Shown here piece after piece: positions 25,352 through 33,472 of a stretch of 64,000 nt of DNA. The translations under genes were made by a program, and so were the position numbers. The stretch covers positions 1-64,000 of the forward strand of contig NZ_BDCM01000014.1 in NCBI RefSeq assembly GCF_001613505.1, given 5' to 3'. Positions within the stretch are counted from its first letter, which is position 1; the number at the start of each line of letters is the position of its first letter. A model generated the notes under the pieces. The model searched no databases and was not told where the DNA came from. It saw only the letters and a program-made list of their open reading frames with translations. The stretch is from Nocardia mikamii NBRC 108933. Its GTDB lineage: Bacteria > Actinomycetota > Actinomycetes > Mycobacteriales > Mycobacteriaceae.

Positions 25352-26182
25352 ATGAGGATCACCCGAGCGCTGCGGTTCGGCATCGGCGCGCTGGCCATCG
25401 CGGTCGTCGCGACCGGATGCGGCGGCGGCAGCAACAAGACCGCCACCGAACACGCGTCGGAAGGCAAACTCACCATCGGCATCAAATTCGATCAGCCGGG
25501 TCTGGGCCTGCGCAATCGGGACGGGTCGTTCTCCGGATTCGACGTGGACGTGGCGACCTATGTCGCCGGGAAACTCGGCGTGAGCCCGGACAAGATCACC
25601 TTCAAGGAGGCGCCGTCCGCGCAACGTGAGACGCTGATCCAGAACGGGCAGGTGGATTACGTGGTCGCCACGTATTCGATCACCGATCAGCGCAAGCAGA
25701 AGGTCGACTTCGCCGGGCCGTATTACGTTGCGGGCCAATCCTTGCTGGTGCGCGCCGACAACACCGATATCACGGGTCCGGAATCGCTGAAGGGCAGCAA
25801 GAAACTCTGCTCGGTGAAGGGATCCACACCGGCGCAGAACATTCAGAAGAATTTCGCCAACGATGTGCAGCTGCAGGAATACGACACCTATTCGCTGTGT
25901 GTGGAGGCGTTGAAATCCGGGGCGGTGGACGCGGTGACCACCGACAACATCATTCTGGCCGGTTACGCCGCGCAGTCACCGGGCCAATTGAAGGTGGTCG
26001 GGCAGCCGTTCACGACCGAGAACTACGGCATCGGCCTGAAGAAGGGCGACAAGGACTCTCGCGACAAGATCAACGATGCGATCGAATCGATGATCAACGA
26101 CGGGTCCTGGAAGGCGTCGCTGGAGAAGAACTTCGGCAACAGCTTCCCGATCCCGGCGCCGCCGCAGGTCGACCGCTACTGA
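25352..26182 (+). CDS. gluB: Glutamate ABC importer, substrate-binding lipoprotein GluB
   Basis: A 276-residue extracytoplasmic lipoprotein. The signal peptide ends in the lipobox VVATGCGGG (Cys23 is the lipidated residue). The mature part is a type 2 periplasmic-binding fold (SBP_bac_3): LTIGIKFDQPGLGLRNRDGS, FSGFDVDVATYVAGKLG, and VDYVVATYSITDQRK, the usual amino-acid binding loops. It captures glutamate or related amino acids for the GluCD permease. AGAAGG lies six bases before the ATG. A hairpin after the gene may raise its transcript level over the permease genes. Confidence 0.92.
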   Translation: MRITRALRFGIGALAIAVVATGCGGGSNKTATEHASEGKLTIGIKFDQPGLGLRNRDGSFSGFDVDVATYVAGKLGVSPDKITFKEAPSAQRETLIQNGQVDYVVATYSITDQRKQKVDFAGPYYVAGQSLLVRADNTDITGPESLKGSKKLCSVKGSTPAQNIQKNFANDVQLQEYDTYSLCVEALKSGAVDAVTTDNIILAGYAAQSPGQLKVVGQPFTTENYGIGLKKGDKDSRDKINDAIESMINDGSWKASLEKNFGNSFPIPAPPQVDRY

Positions 26183-26190
26183 GCCGGCAC

Positions 26191-26213
26191 GGGTTCCGGC
26201 CGCGCCGGAACCC
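26191..26213 (+). terminator. Intercistronic stem-loop between gluB and gluC
   Basis: A 9-bp stem GGGTTCCGG / CCGGAACCC with a 5-nt loop (26191..26213) lies nine bases after the gluB stop and before the gluC ribosome site. Such hairpins after binding-protein genes commonly protect upstream mRNA or partly terminate. Confidence 0.65.
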
Positions 26214-26248
26214 TGTCCGGCACACAGAAATAGGAGGGCGCGTCCACC

Positions 26249-26935
26249 GTGTTCGACTTGATCTCCCGATACGACAATCAGCTGTGGGACGCCTTCTGGG
26301 TGACCATCAAACTGACCGTGTTCTCCGCGATCGGGGCGCTGATCATCGGCACCCTGGTGGCGGCGATGCGGGTGTCGCCGATTCCGGTGGCGCGGTGGAT
26401 CGGGACGGCGTATGTGACCATTTTCCGCAATACCCCGCTCACCCTCATTCTGGTGTTCTGTTCACTCGGCCTCTACACCACCCTCGGCATCAAGCTCGCG
26501 AGTGAGAGTTCGGGACTGGATTTCCTGCCCACCAACAATTTTCGCTTCGCCGTCCTCGGCTTGAGTGTGTACACGGCGTCGTTCGTCTGTGAATCGCTGC
26601 GGGCGGGAATCAACACCGTGCCGCTGGGGCAGTCCGAGGCGGGACGGTCACTGGGCCTGACCTTCGGCCAGAATCTGCGACATGTGGTGTTGCCGCAGGC
26701 CTTTCGGTCGGTGATCGCGCCGCTGGGCAGCGTACTGATCGCGTTGACGAAGAATTCCACCATCGCGTCGGCGATCGGCGTGGCCGAGGCGGCGGCGCTG
26801 ATGGCGTCCATGAACGAGACCGAGGCCGATATCCTCGCCATCGGCGCGATCTTCGCCCTCGGTTTCGTCATTCTCACACTGCCCACCGGATTGCTGTTCG
26901 GCTGGCTGGCCAAGCGATTCGAGGTGCAGCGATGA
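26249..26935 (+). CDS. gluC: Glutamate ABC importer permease GluC
   Basis: A 228-residue inner-membrane permease of the amino-acid (HisMQ) type with about five helices. The EAA-like loop is around EAGRSLGLTFGQNLRHVVLP, which binds the ATPase, and FRNTPLTLILVFCSLGL is the family signature for the second helix. The start is a GTG at 26249 with AGGAGG about eleven bases upstream. Its stop overlaps the gluD start by four bases, implying coupled translation. Confidence 0.9.
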   Translation: MFDLISRYDNQLWDAFWVTIKLTVFSAIGALIIGTLVAAMRVSPIPVARWIGTAYVTIFRNTPLTLILVFCSLGLYTTLGIKLASESSGLDFLPTNNFRFAVLGLSVYTASFVCESLRAGINTVPLGQSEAGRSLGLTFGQNLRHVVLPQAFRSVIAPLGSVLIALTKNSTIASAIGVAEAAALMASMNETEADILAIGAIFALGFVILTLPTGLLFGWLAKRFEVQR

Positions 26936-27837
26936 GCGCGAACACCTCGGTCCTCTACGACGTCCGCGGCCCGAAGGCCCGCCGGCGGCATGCGTTGTAT
27001 TCGGTGCTGGTGCTGGCGGCCCTGGTGGTGCTCGGCTGGCTCGTGTGGCGGGCGTTCGACGAGAAGGGCCAGCTCACCGCCGAGAAGTGGAAGCCGTTCG
27101 TAGAGTCGGAAGTCTGGCAGACCTACATCCTGCCCGGCTTGCGCGGCACCGTGATCGCCGCCGCGCTGGCGATCGTGTTCGCGATGGTGATCGGCGTGAT
27201 CTTCGGCTTGCTGCGCCTGTCCGACCATCGCGTCGTGCGGTGGGTGGCGGGTGCGATCGTCGAGGTGGCCCGAGCCGTCCCGGTGCTGATTCTGATGATC
27301 TTCCTCTACAACTGGTTCGCCAAGGACAATCTGTTCGCCTCCGACCAGCTGGCACTGGCGGCCGTGGTGATCGCGCTGACTGTGTACAACGGGTCGGTGA
27401 TCGCCGAGATCGTGCGCTCGGGGATTCGGTCGCTGCCGCGCGGGCAGACCGAGGCGGCGCAGGCCCTGGGATTGCGCAAGGGTCAGATGATGCGGATGAT
27501 CCTGCTGCCGCAGGCGGTGACGGCGATGCTGCCGGCGCTGATCTCGCAGATGGTCGTGGCGCTCAAGGACACCGCGCTCGGCTACCAGATCACGTATCAG
27601 GAGATCGTGCGCCAGGGGCAGCAGTTGGGCGCGGCCGAACAGAACACCGTGCCGGCGCTGATCGTGGTCGCCGTCATCATGATCGCCCTGAACTGGGCGC
27701 TGACCTTCCTCGCCACCCGCGTGGAGCAGCGGTTGCGGTCGCGGCGCCGGGGACGGACGGTGCTGGGCGCGGATTCGATACTCACCGATGCCGCACCGGG
27801 CGTGGATCTGTCGCTGAGCCGGACCACCTCGCCCTAA
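26932..27837 (+). CDS. gluD: Glutamate ABC importer permease GluD
   Basis: A 301-residue permease subunit of the HisMQ type. About five helices, with ARAVPVLILMIFLYNWF (permease signature), SGIRSLPRGQTEAAQALGLR (EAA loop) and RMILLPQAVTAMLPALISQM. It pairs with GluC to form the translocation pore powered by GluA. ATGA overlap with gluC. The C-terminal tail is Arg-rich and longer than in GluC. There is no clear terminator in the 195 bp after it before the convergent small membrane genes. Confidence 0.9.
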   Translation: MSANTSVLYDVRGPKARRRHALYSVLVLAALVVLGWLVWRAFDEKGQLTAEKWKPFVESEVWQTYILPGLRGTVIAAALAIVFAMVIGVIFGLLRLSDHRVVRWVAGAIVEVARAVPVLILMIFLYNWFAKDNLFASDQLALAAVVIALTVYNGSVIAEIVRSGIRSLPRGQTEAAQALGLRKGQMMRMILLPQAVTAMLPALISQMVVALKDTALGYQITYQEIVRQGQQLGAAEQNTVPALIVVAVIMIALNWALTFLATRVEQRLRSRRRGRTVLGADSILTDAAPGVDLSLSRTTSP

Positions 27838-28032
27838 CCGGACAGTTCGGCGATCGCGGCGGATATGCGCGGGCAGGGCGTCGGTGCCGACGTCCCGCAC
27901 GGGACGAGTTGCGCTCGCACCGAGCACAACCCTCGCACTCGCCGGCTCGATGGTCGATCCTTGGTCACGCACCGCCCCGGTCGCCGGGCCACGCCACTCG
28001 CCGCGACCGGGGAGGGGTGTCCAACCGGCGAC

Positions 28033-28233
28033 TCATCTGGCCAGGAAATGCCAGCCCAGCCAGGCCCACAACACCACCGCGACGATCCGGACGGTGCGGG
28101 TACGGGTCAGTGCGCGCACCGTGTCACCCAGGCCGGCGAGCCACGTGCGCCGCAGGCATGCGACGAGCGCCGCGAGGATCATCGCGACGACGAGGACTCC
28201 GAATCCGGTGATCACCACCGCGCGATCGGTCAT
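28033..28233 (-). CDS. Small membrane protein, DUF6186-like
   Basis: A 66-residue protein with two hydrophobic helices: VVITGFGVLVVAMILAALVA at the N terminus and IVAVVLWAWLGWHFLAR at the end. The W-x-W-L-G-W-H-F tail resembles a small actinobacterial family I remember as DUF6186; that name is a recollection, not checked. The ATG at 28233 overlaps the stop of the upstream membrane gene by four bases, so the two are coupled. Function is unknown. Confidence 0.65.
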   Translation of the reverse strand: MTDRAVVITGFGVLVVAMILAALVACLRRTWLAGLGDTVRALTRTRTVRIVAVVLWAWLGWHFLAR

Positions 28234-28640
28234 TTCCGTACCAGCCACCATCCGGCCCCCAGCCAGATCAGCCATCCGGCGAAACGCCCCGCCCCGTCTT
28301 CCAGCGCGGGGCTGATCAACGTCGACAGAGTGGGATGGGCGGCATCCGGCACGAGCAGCGCGGGCTGGGACAGCCAGGCGTAAAGCTCCCACGCCAGCAC
28401 CGCTGCCAGCAGGATCGACCACACCACCACCGCGCGGCGAACCGGTGGAGTGAACGAGACAGGGCGCGTTCCGAGCGCAACGGCGCGGACGGCGACCACG
28501 ACAGCGACACCGGCGATCAGCACCGTCGCGGCCAGACCGAACGGACGTGTGAACGACCCCGCCACCGCCACCCCGACCCAGACAGCCACCGGACCGACAC
28601 GTCGGTGCCCACTACCGCCACTCCGAACGTCGGTGGTCAC
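28230..28640 (-). CDS. Hypothetical membrane protein
   Basis: A 136-residue membrane protein with four likely helices (VAVWVGVAVAGSF; LAATVLIAGVAVVVAVRAVA; AVVVWSILLAAVLAWELYAW; FAGWLIWLGAGWWLV). The start is taken as GTG at 28640, after which the hydrophobic pattern begins; the frame is open further upstream into an IS remnant and is unlikely to be used. It is coupled to the small DUF6186-like gene by a 4-bp overlap. The pair is convergent with gluD. No function can be assigned. Confidence 0.62.
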   Translation of the reverse strand: MTTDVRSGGSGHRRVGPVAVWVGVAVAGSFTRPFGLAATVLIAGVAVVVAVRAVALGTRPVSFTPPVRRAVVVWSILLAAVLAWELYAWLSQPALLVPDAAHPTLSTLISPALEDGAGRFAGWLIWLGAGWWLVRK

Positions 28641-28825
28641 CAGCGCAGCATAGGAGCTCCGCCGGGTACCAGCCGAGTCACGCGGCGTGTCGCACCGGCG
28701 CCCGAGGGCCGGTCCGCGATGGCGCAGCCCATGGTTTCCCGTCGTTCGAGCGCATCGATCTCGATGTCCGGTGCCGTCGACTGCCTGAGTTCGGCTGGGT
28801 GGTGTGGGACGCAGCCGGTGCGGTG

Positions 28826-29044
28826 TCAAGTCGCCCATTCGATGAGGCGGGGCAGGGCGAACTCTTGCCGGAAGGCGTGTGCGTGAGCTGTAAGGGTCAA
28901 CGGTCGTGTGCGTATGGCATTCTCGTTGTCGCCTCCAGGGCATTCGCGGTAGTAGTTGGCGCGGTGGTGTAGCGCGGCGGACGTGGACAGGAACAGGGCC
29001 CGCTTCAACAGCTCCGGTCCTGACTCCGTCGCAGGCCTGGCGAA
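28826..29044 (-). mobile_element. Remnant of an IS110/IS116-like transposase C terminus
   Basis: The 28641..29098 gap has no intact gene. On the minus strand one frame reads ATFARPATESGPELLKRAL then FLSTSAALHHRANYYRE, similar to the conserved L-K-R-A-L-F-L-S-A-F-A-A-L-x-x-P-x-x-x-x-Y-Y-x-R block near the end of IS110-family transposases; after that similarity fades and the frame stops at 28826. Stops lie upstream. It is most likely a decayed insertion sequence between the gluD side and recX. The match is from memory and short. Confidence 0.38.
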
Positions 29045-29098
29045 CGTAGCCCTAGTTCTAGGCCACGAAAAAACGGGAACGGGGTGGGCCCGCGCTGT

Positions 29099-31078
29099 TC
29101 AATCGGGCGGGTAACCCTGCGCGAGCTCGGCGCGGACGGCGGCGTAGGCGGTCGACTGGCGAAATCCCTGGCGGGCGAGCATGCCGATCAGGCGGTTGAC
29201 CACCTTGTCCTCGGACAGACTTCGCGGCATCGTGCGCATTTTGCGGCGTACCAGTTCCGCGGCTCGCTCCGCCTCGTCGTGATCGGAATCCGCCGCTACC
29301 GTCTCCACGTCGGCGCCGTCCTCGGCGACGTCGGCCTTCTCGGTCCGGTTCGGCTGTGGCGCAAAGGATTGCGCGGTCGCGGCATATTCGTCCTTCACCA
29401 CGGCATACGCCATGGACCGCGGGTAACCGCGGCGGGCGAGCATGCCGACCAGTCGCGCCATGGCCTTGTCCTGCGGGATGTCACGGGCCAGCGACGCGAG
29501 CTTTTTCCGTACCAGCTGGGCGGCGTGCTCGGCGTCGTCGGACGCGGACTGCCGCGACGCCGAGCCGGTCGCGGTGCGGCCGGATCCTTCCGCGCGCTGG
29601 GCCTTCGGCGAATGTCGTTCCGCTACAAGGGGACGGATACCGTCGGCCGGTTCGTCGACCGCGACGTGATCGGTGTGCTCAGAACCGTCGGGACCGCAGC
29701 TCGTGGTGGCAACGGCGGCGAGTTCGTCCTTGACCACGGCGTAGGCCATGGACGGGTTGTAGCCGCGACGGGCGAGCATGCTGACCAGCCGGTTGGTCGC
29801 TTTGCCGGTAGGGAGGTCCGGCGGCAGAGTGGTGAGTTTACGGCGGACCAGTTCGGCGGCGCGGGCGCTTTCGTCGGCGGGAGTGATGGCGGCCAGTGCG
29901 GGCCCGGCATCGGCGTCGGATACACCCTTGCGTCGAAGTTCTTGCGCGAGAACCTTTTTCCCCTTGCCGGAGAAGGTGTGGCGCGAATGCACCCACTGTT
30001 CGGCGAAGGCGGCATCGTCGATCAGTCCGACCTCGGCGAGGCGGTTCAGTGCCCGTTCGGCGACCTCGGGTGCGAACCCTTTGGCTGCCAGTTTGTCCGC
30101 CAGTTCGGCGCGACTGCGCGCCCGATCGGTGAGCAGCCGCAGGCAGATGTCCTTGGCCTGCGCCTCGGTCCCCGCCTTCGGCGCAGCGGACTGCGCAGCG
30201 TCGGAACGCTTCCCACCGTCGGTGCCGGATCGAGGCCGCGCACCCCGGCGCCCTCCCCCGTCGGCGCCGTCTCGGCGTGACCGCCTCCTCGAGCCGCGGT
30301 CGTCCGCCCCGTCGTCCGGCCGCGTGTACGCCACGGGGCTGTCGTCCGGAACGAACGAGCCACTGTCGCCACCCTTCGGCCGCCCCTCCGCCCGGTGGGC
30401 GCGGCCGGCCCGATGATCCCCGTCAGCACGCTCGCCCCACCCCCGCTGCAGCGCGTCGGCCTCGGCCTGCAGTGCACGAATCCGATTGCGCGCCTGGGAG
30501 TCCTGTGTCGCAGAGCCATCACCGGGACGACCGGAGATCGCGGCTTCGACACTCGACCGCGTCCGCTCCTCGAGCTCGGAAACGACCCGCTCCTCGAGCC
30601 TGCCGCGAGGCTGAGCGTCAGGCTCGGAACCGGACGGAACCTCCGGCCTACCGGGAGGTAGAGCCTCGGTCTGGGAACCGAAGCGAACATCGGGCCCCCC
30701 ATGAGATCGACCGTCTGGCCGAGAAGCAGAGTGAACCTCCGGCTCGATGCGGGACGGCAACTCGGGCTCGAGGACCGGCCGGTCCGCGGGTCCGGATGTG
30801 CCCGTGTCATCGACCGAATCATGCTGGGGCACCGGGCCGTCATCGGAACGCCATACACCGGCGGGCGAATCCCCGGCGTCCGGCTTCGATCGTCGGCGAC
30901 GGGGCGAACCGCCCTGTCGGCGAACGGGTTTCGACCACGACTCGTCGTCCGGGTCGCCGGTGTGCCGGGAGCGGGATTCGATTTCTTCCAGTTGTCGCCG
31001 CAGGCGTTCGACCGCGTCGAGCCGAGAGGCGCCAGGGTCCGGGAGGGGGGTGGACCCCGGCGCTTCCCGGTGCGGCAT
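29099..31078 (-). CDS. recX: RecX with three C-terminal modules and long N-terminal extension
   Basis: A 659-residue protein; ordinary RecX has about 150-270. Residues 1-300 are charged, low complexity and probably disordered. The RecX core begins near 304 (AKDICLRLLTDRARSRAELA, then IDDAAFAEQWVHSRH and LAQELRRKGVSDADA). The last RecX helical module occurs three times: 404-455 (AAELVRRKLTTLPP; MLARRGYNPSMAYAVVKDEL), 515-566 (AAQLVRKKLASLAR; MLARRGYPRSMAYAVVKDEY) and 602-653 (AAELVRRKMRTMPR; MLARQGFRQSTAYAAVRAEL), separated by acidic linkers of about 59 and 35 residues. RecX binds and restrains RecA filaments. It starts three bases after the recA stop and is presumably co-transcribed. Confidence 0.9.
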   Translation of the reverse strand: MPHREAPGSTPLPDPGASRLDAVERLRRQLEEIESRSRHTGDPDDESWSKPVRRQGGSPRRRRSKPDAGDSPAGVWRSDDGPVPQHDSVDDTGTSGPADRPVLEPELPSRIEPEVHSASRPDGRSHGGPDVRFGSQTEALPPGRPEVPSGSEPDAQPRGRLEERVVSELEERTRSSVEAAISGRPGDGSATQDSQARNRIRALQAEADALQRGWGERADGDHRAGRAHRAEGRPKGGDSGSFVPDDSPVAYTRPDDGADDRGSRRRSRRDGADGGGRRGARPRSGTDGGKRSDAAQSAAPKAGTEAQAKDICLRLLTDRARSRAELADKLAAKGFAPEVAERALNRLAEVGLIDDAAFAEQWVHSRHTFSGKGKKVLAQELRRKGVSDADAGPALAAITPADESARAAELVRRKLTTLPPDLPTGKATNRLVSMLARRGYNPSMAYAVVKDELAAVATTSCGPDGSEHTDHVAVDEPADGIRPLVAERHSPKAQRAEGSGRTATGSASRQSASDDAEHAAQLVRKKLASLARDIPQDKAMARLVGMLARRGYPRSMAYAVVKDEYAATAQSFAPQPNRTEKADVAEDGADVETVAADSDHDEAERAAELVRRKMRTMPRSLSEDKVVNRLIGMLARQGFRQSTAYAAVRAELAQGYPPD

Positions 31079-31081
31079 CGG

Positions 31082-32125
31082 TTAGAAGTCGACGGGCGCC
31101 TCGGCACCCGCGTCTGCGGTGACGTCGGCACCGATGCCGAGCTTCTCCTTGATCTTCTTCTCGATCTCGTCGCGCACGTCGGTGTTCTCCAGCAGGAACT
31201 TGCGGGCGTTCTCCTTGCCCTGGCCGAGCTGATCGCCCTCGTAGGTGTACCAGGAACCGGACTTACGGATGAAGCCCTGATCGACACCCATATCGATGAT
31301 CGAGCCCTCCTTGGAGATGCCGGCACCGTAGAGGATGTCGAATTCGGCCTGCTTGAACGGCGGCGACACCTTGTTCTTGACGACCTTGACGCGGGTGCGG
31401 TTACCCACCGCGTCGCTGCCGTCCTTCAGCGTCTCGATGCGGCGCACATCCAGACGTACCGAGGCGTAGAACTTCAATGCCTTACCACCCGTGGTGGTTT
31501 CGGGCGAGCCGAACATCACGCCGATCTTCTCGCGCAGCTGGTTGATGAAGATGGCGGTGGTGCCGGAGTTGTTGAGCGCACTGGTCATCTTGCGCAGCGC
31601 CTGGCTCATCAGGCGGGCCTGCAGACCGACGTGGCTGTCGCCCATCTCGCCCTCGATTTCCGCGCGCGGCACCAGCGCCGCGACGGAGTCGATGACGATG
31701 ATGTCCAGCGCGCCGGAGCGCACCAGCATGTCGGCGATCTCCAGAGCCTGCTCACCGGTGTCGGGCTGCGACACCAGCAGGGCGTCGGTGTCGACGCCGA
31801 GTTTGCGGGCGTATTCCGGATCCAGCGCGTGCTCGGCGTCGATGAAGGCCGCGAGTCCGCCGTTGGCCTGCGCGTTGGCGATGGCGTGCAGGGCGACCGT
31901 GGTCTTACCGGAGGATTCCGGACCGTAGATCTCCACGACGCGGCCACGCGGCAGACCGCCGATGCCCAACGCCACATCCAGCGCGATCGAACCTGTCGGA
32001 ATGACCGAGATGGGCTGATGCGCCTCCTCGCCCAGGCGCATGATCGCGCCCTTACCGAAACTCTTCTCGACCTGCGCCAGAGCGAGCTCGAGCGCCTTGT
32101 CACGGTCGTAGGCCTGTGGTGCCAT
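31082..32125 (-). CDS. recA: Recombinase RecA
   Basis: A 347-residue strand-exchange protein and LexA co-protease. It has MRLGEEAHQPISVIPTGSIA, the Walker A GPESSGKTT, the Walker B-side IDAEHALDPEYARKLGVD, loop L1 PRAEIEGEMGDSH and L2 FINQLREKIGVMFGSPETT. Length is normal and there is no intein, unlike M. tuberculosis RecA. AAGGGGAA precedes the ATG at 32125. A perfect-core SOS box lies 90 bp upstream. recX follows almost directly, so both respond to DNA damage together. Confidence 0.98.
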   Translation of the reverse strand: MAPQAYDRDKALELALAQVEKSFGKGAIMRLGEEAHQPISVIPTGSIALDVALGIGGLPRGRVVEIYGPESSGKTTVALHAIANAQANGGLAAFIDAEHALDPEYARKLGVDTDALLVSQPDTGEQALEIADMLVRSGALDIIVIDSVAALVPRAEIEGEMGDSHVGLQARLMSQALRKMTSALNNSGTTAIFINQLREKIGVMFGSPETTTGGKALKFYASVRLDVRRIETLKDGSDAVGNRTRVKVVKNKVSPPFKQAEFDILYGAGISKEGSIIDMGVDQGFIRKSGSWYTYEGDQLGQGKENARKFLLENTDVRDEIEKKIKEKLGIGADVTADAGAEAPVDF

Positions 32126-32215
32126 CGTCTGTTCCCCTTCTGACGGGTAAGTCTCGTTGTGTGGTTGGCGCCCACGGTAGAGGGCGGCACCGACAAGTTC
32201 TGATGGCAAGCTTAG

Positions 32216-32231
32216 ACGAACACGTGTTCGA
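32216..32231 (-). promoter_or_regulatory. SOS (LexA) box upstream of recA
   Basis: On the minus strand the 16-bp site reads TCGAACACGTGTTCGT, matching the mycobacterial/actinobacterial LexA consensus TCGAAC-N4-GTTCGA except for the last base. It ends 90 bp before the recA start codon, as expected for a LexA-repressed promoter. Confidence 0.9.
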
Positions 32232-32341
32232 GGCAAGCGACGCGCCCGCCGACACGCACGGCAGCCACACAGCCGCACCCCGTCCCCGGCAATCGCCGCG
32301 CTATCGGGCCGGTCACGCGGCCCCGATCCGGTCGTGCTCCG

Positions 32342-33376
32342 TCATCGAGTCGCCGTCGGCACCACCGCGATCCGGTCGGTCTGCATCAGCGCCTGCGCCT
32401 GTTTCAGCATCCGCAGCGTCGGCGTCACCTCCACGTCGACGATCCCGTCCAGCGCCCCCAGCCGCTCGGTGAGGTAGCGGTACAGATGCGAGCTGTCGCG
32501 GCAGACGACGGAGGCGACCAGATTGGTGGGCCCGGTGGTGGCCGCGACGAACGCCGTCTCCGGATGGGTGGCGATCGCCCGGCCGATGGCGTCGAGCTCG
32601 GCCGGATGCGTCCGCACCCACAGCGACGCCCGCACCGCGTACCCCATGCGCTCGACGGCGAAATCGAGATCGAAATACAGCACACCGGCCGCCGTCAGTT
32701 CGGACATCCGCCGCGCGACCCGGGTTGGGCTCCAGCCGGTTTCGGCCGCCAGCCGGGCATAGGAGGCGCGCCCGTCGCGGGCCAGCAGGGCGAGCATCGC
32801 CTCGTCGGCCGCGGACAGCTCCATCGGCGCGTCGGGGCCGCGCTGATCGTTCATCGCGGGCCTCGGCCCCAGCTGCCGCAACTGTTGCGCGGTCAGCAAC
32901 CGGCTGTACCGCGGCCACTCCTCCACGAGCGGGAATCGGTGGATGATCTCGTAGGCCATCAATCCGGTGACCTGGCTGGCTCGCGGAAGGACGTTGAGCA
33001 GCAACGCGTCTCGCTGTTCGATCGAGCGCGGGCGGCTCACGCAGGTGACCTCCGAACCGGTCGACAGCAGCGCCACCCAGCTCACGTCCGGCAGCCGCGC
33101 CAGTGATTCGGCGAGCCGCAGCGCCTTGTCCGGGGTCGACCGCACCCGCAGCATCCAGCGGGTATTCCCCAGCGGCATGGCGTTGACCTGACCGGAGACG
33201 TGCAGGATGCCGCGTTGGCGCATCGACCGAAAGCGGCGGGCCACGGTCTGTTCGGACACACCGAGGATCGCACCCAGGGTGGCGAACGGGATGCGGGCAT
33301 CGGTGACCAAGCCGTGCACGATCTGTTTGTCGAGCGGATCGAGAATGGAGGATTCGAGTTCGTCTTCGGGGTTCAC
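32342..33376 (-). CDS. Two-HTH Lrp/AsnC-family regulator
   Basis: A 344-residue regulator consisting of two Lrp/AsnC units in one chain. The first HTH is DKQIVHGLVTDARIPFATLG with VSEQTVARRFRSMRQRGIL; the second is DEAMLALLARDGRASYARLA with WSPTRVARRMSELTAAGVL. Each is followed by a RAM-like alpha-beta ligand domain (RWMLRVRSTPDKALRLAESL; RASLWVRTHPAELDAIGRAI). Ordinary Lrp proteins have one unit of about 150 residues, so this works like a built-in dimer. It is divergent from an efflux pump gene with a palindrome between, which it probably regulates. Effector unknown. Confidence 0.86.
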   Translation of the reverse strand: MNPEDELESSILDPLDKQIVHGLVTDARIPFATLGAILGVSEQTVARRFRSMRQRGILHVSGQVNAMPLGNTRWMLRVRSTPDKALRLAESLARLPDVSWVALLSTGSEVTCVSRPRSIEQRDALLLNVLPRASQVTGLMAYEIIHRFPLVEEWPRYSRLLTAQQLRQLGPRPAMNDQRGPDAPMELSAADEAMLALLARDGRASYARLAAETGWSPTRVARRMSELTAAGVLYFDLDFAVERMGYAVRASLWVRTHPAELDAIGRAIATHPETAFVAATTGPTNLVASVVCRDSSHLYRYLTERLGALDGIVDVEVTPTLRMLKQAQALMQTDRIAVVPTATR

Positions 33377-33406
33377 AGGCGGAATCTCACATCGACGGCC
33401 GGATAG

Positions 33407-33422
33407 TTGGATGGATATTCAA
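33407..33422. promoter_or_regulatory. Lrp-like inverted repeat
   Basis: TTGGATGGATATTCAA has half-sites TTGGAT and ATTCAA (one mismatch from a perfect dyad) in the gap between the divergent Lrp/AsnC gene (start 33376) and the efflux gene (start 33473). AsnC/Lrp proteins often bind TT-rich dyads of this size. Inferred from position and symmetry. Confidence 0.4.
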
Positions 33423-33472
33423 ACATCTCGCACGCTTGGCGTCGATATCATTCGCCCTACCCGGAGGTCGCC

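Noticed and set aside
31082..32125. An intein in RecA, as found in M. tuberculosis
   Set aside because: The reading frame is 347 codons with no insertion; length equals normal RecA.
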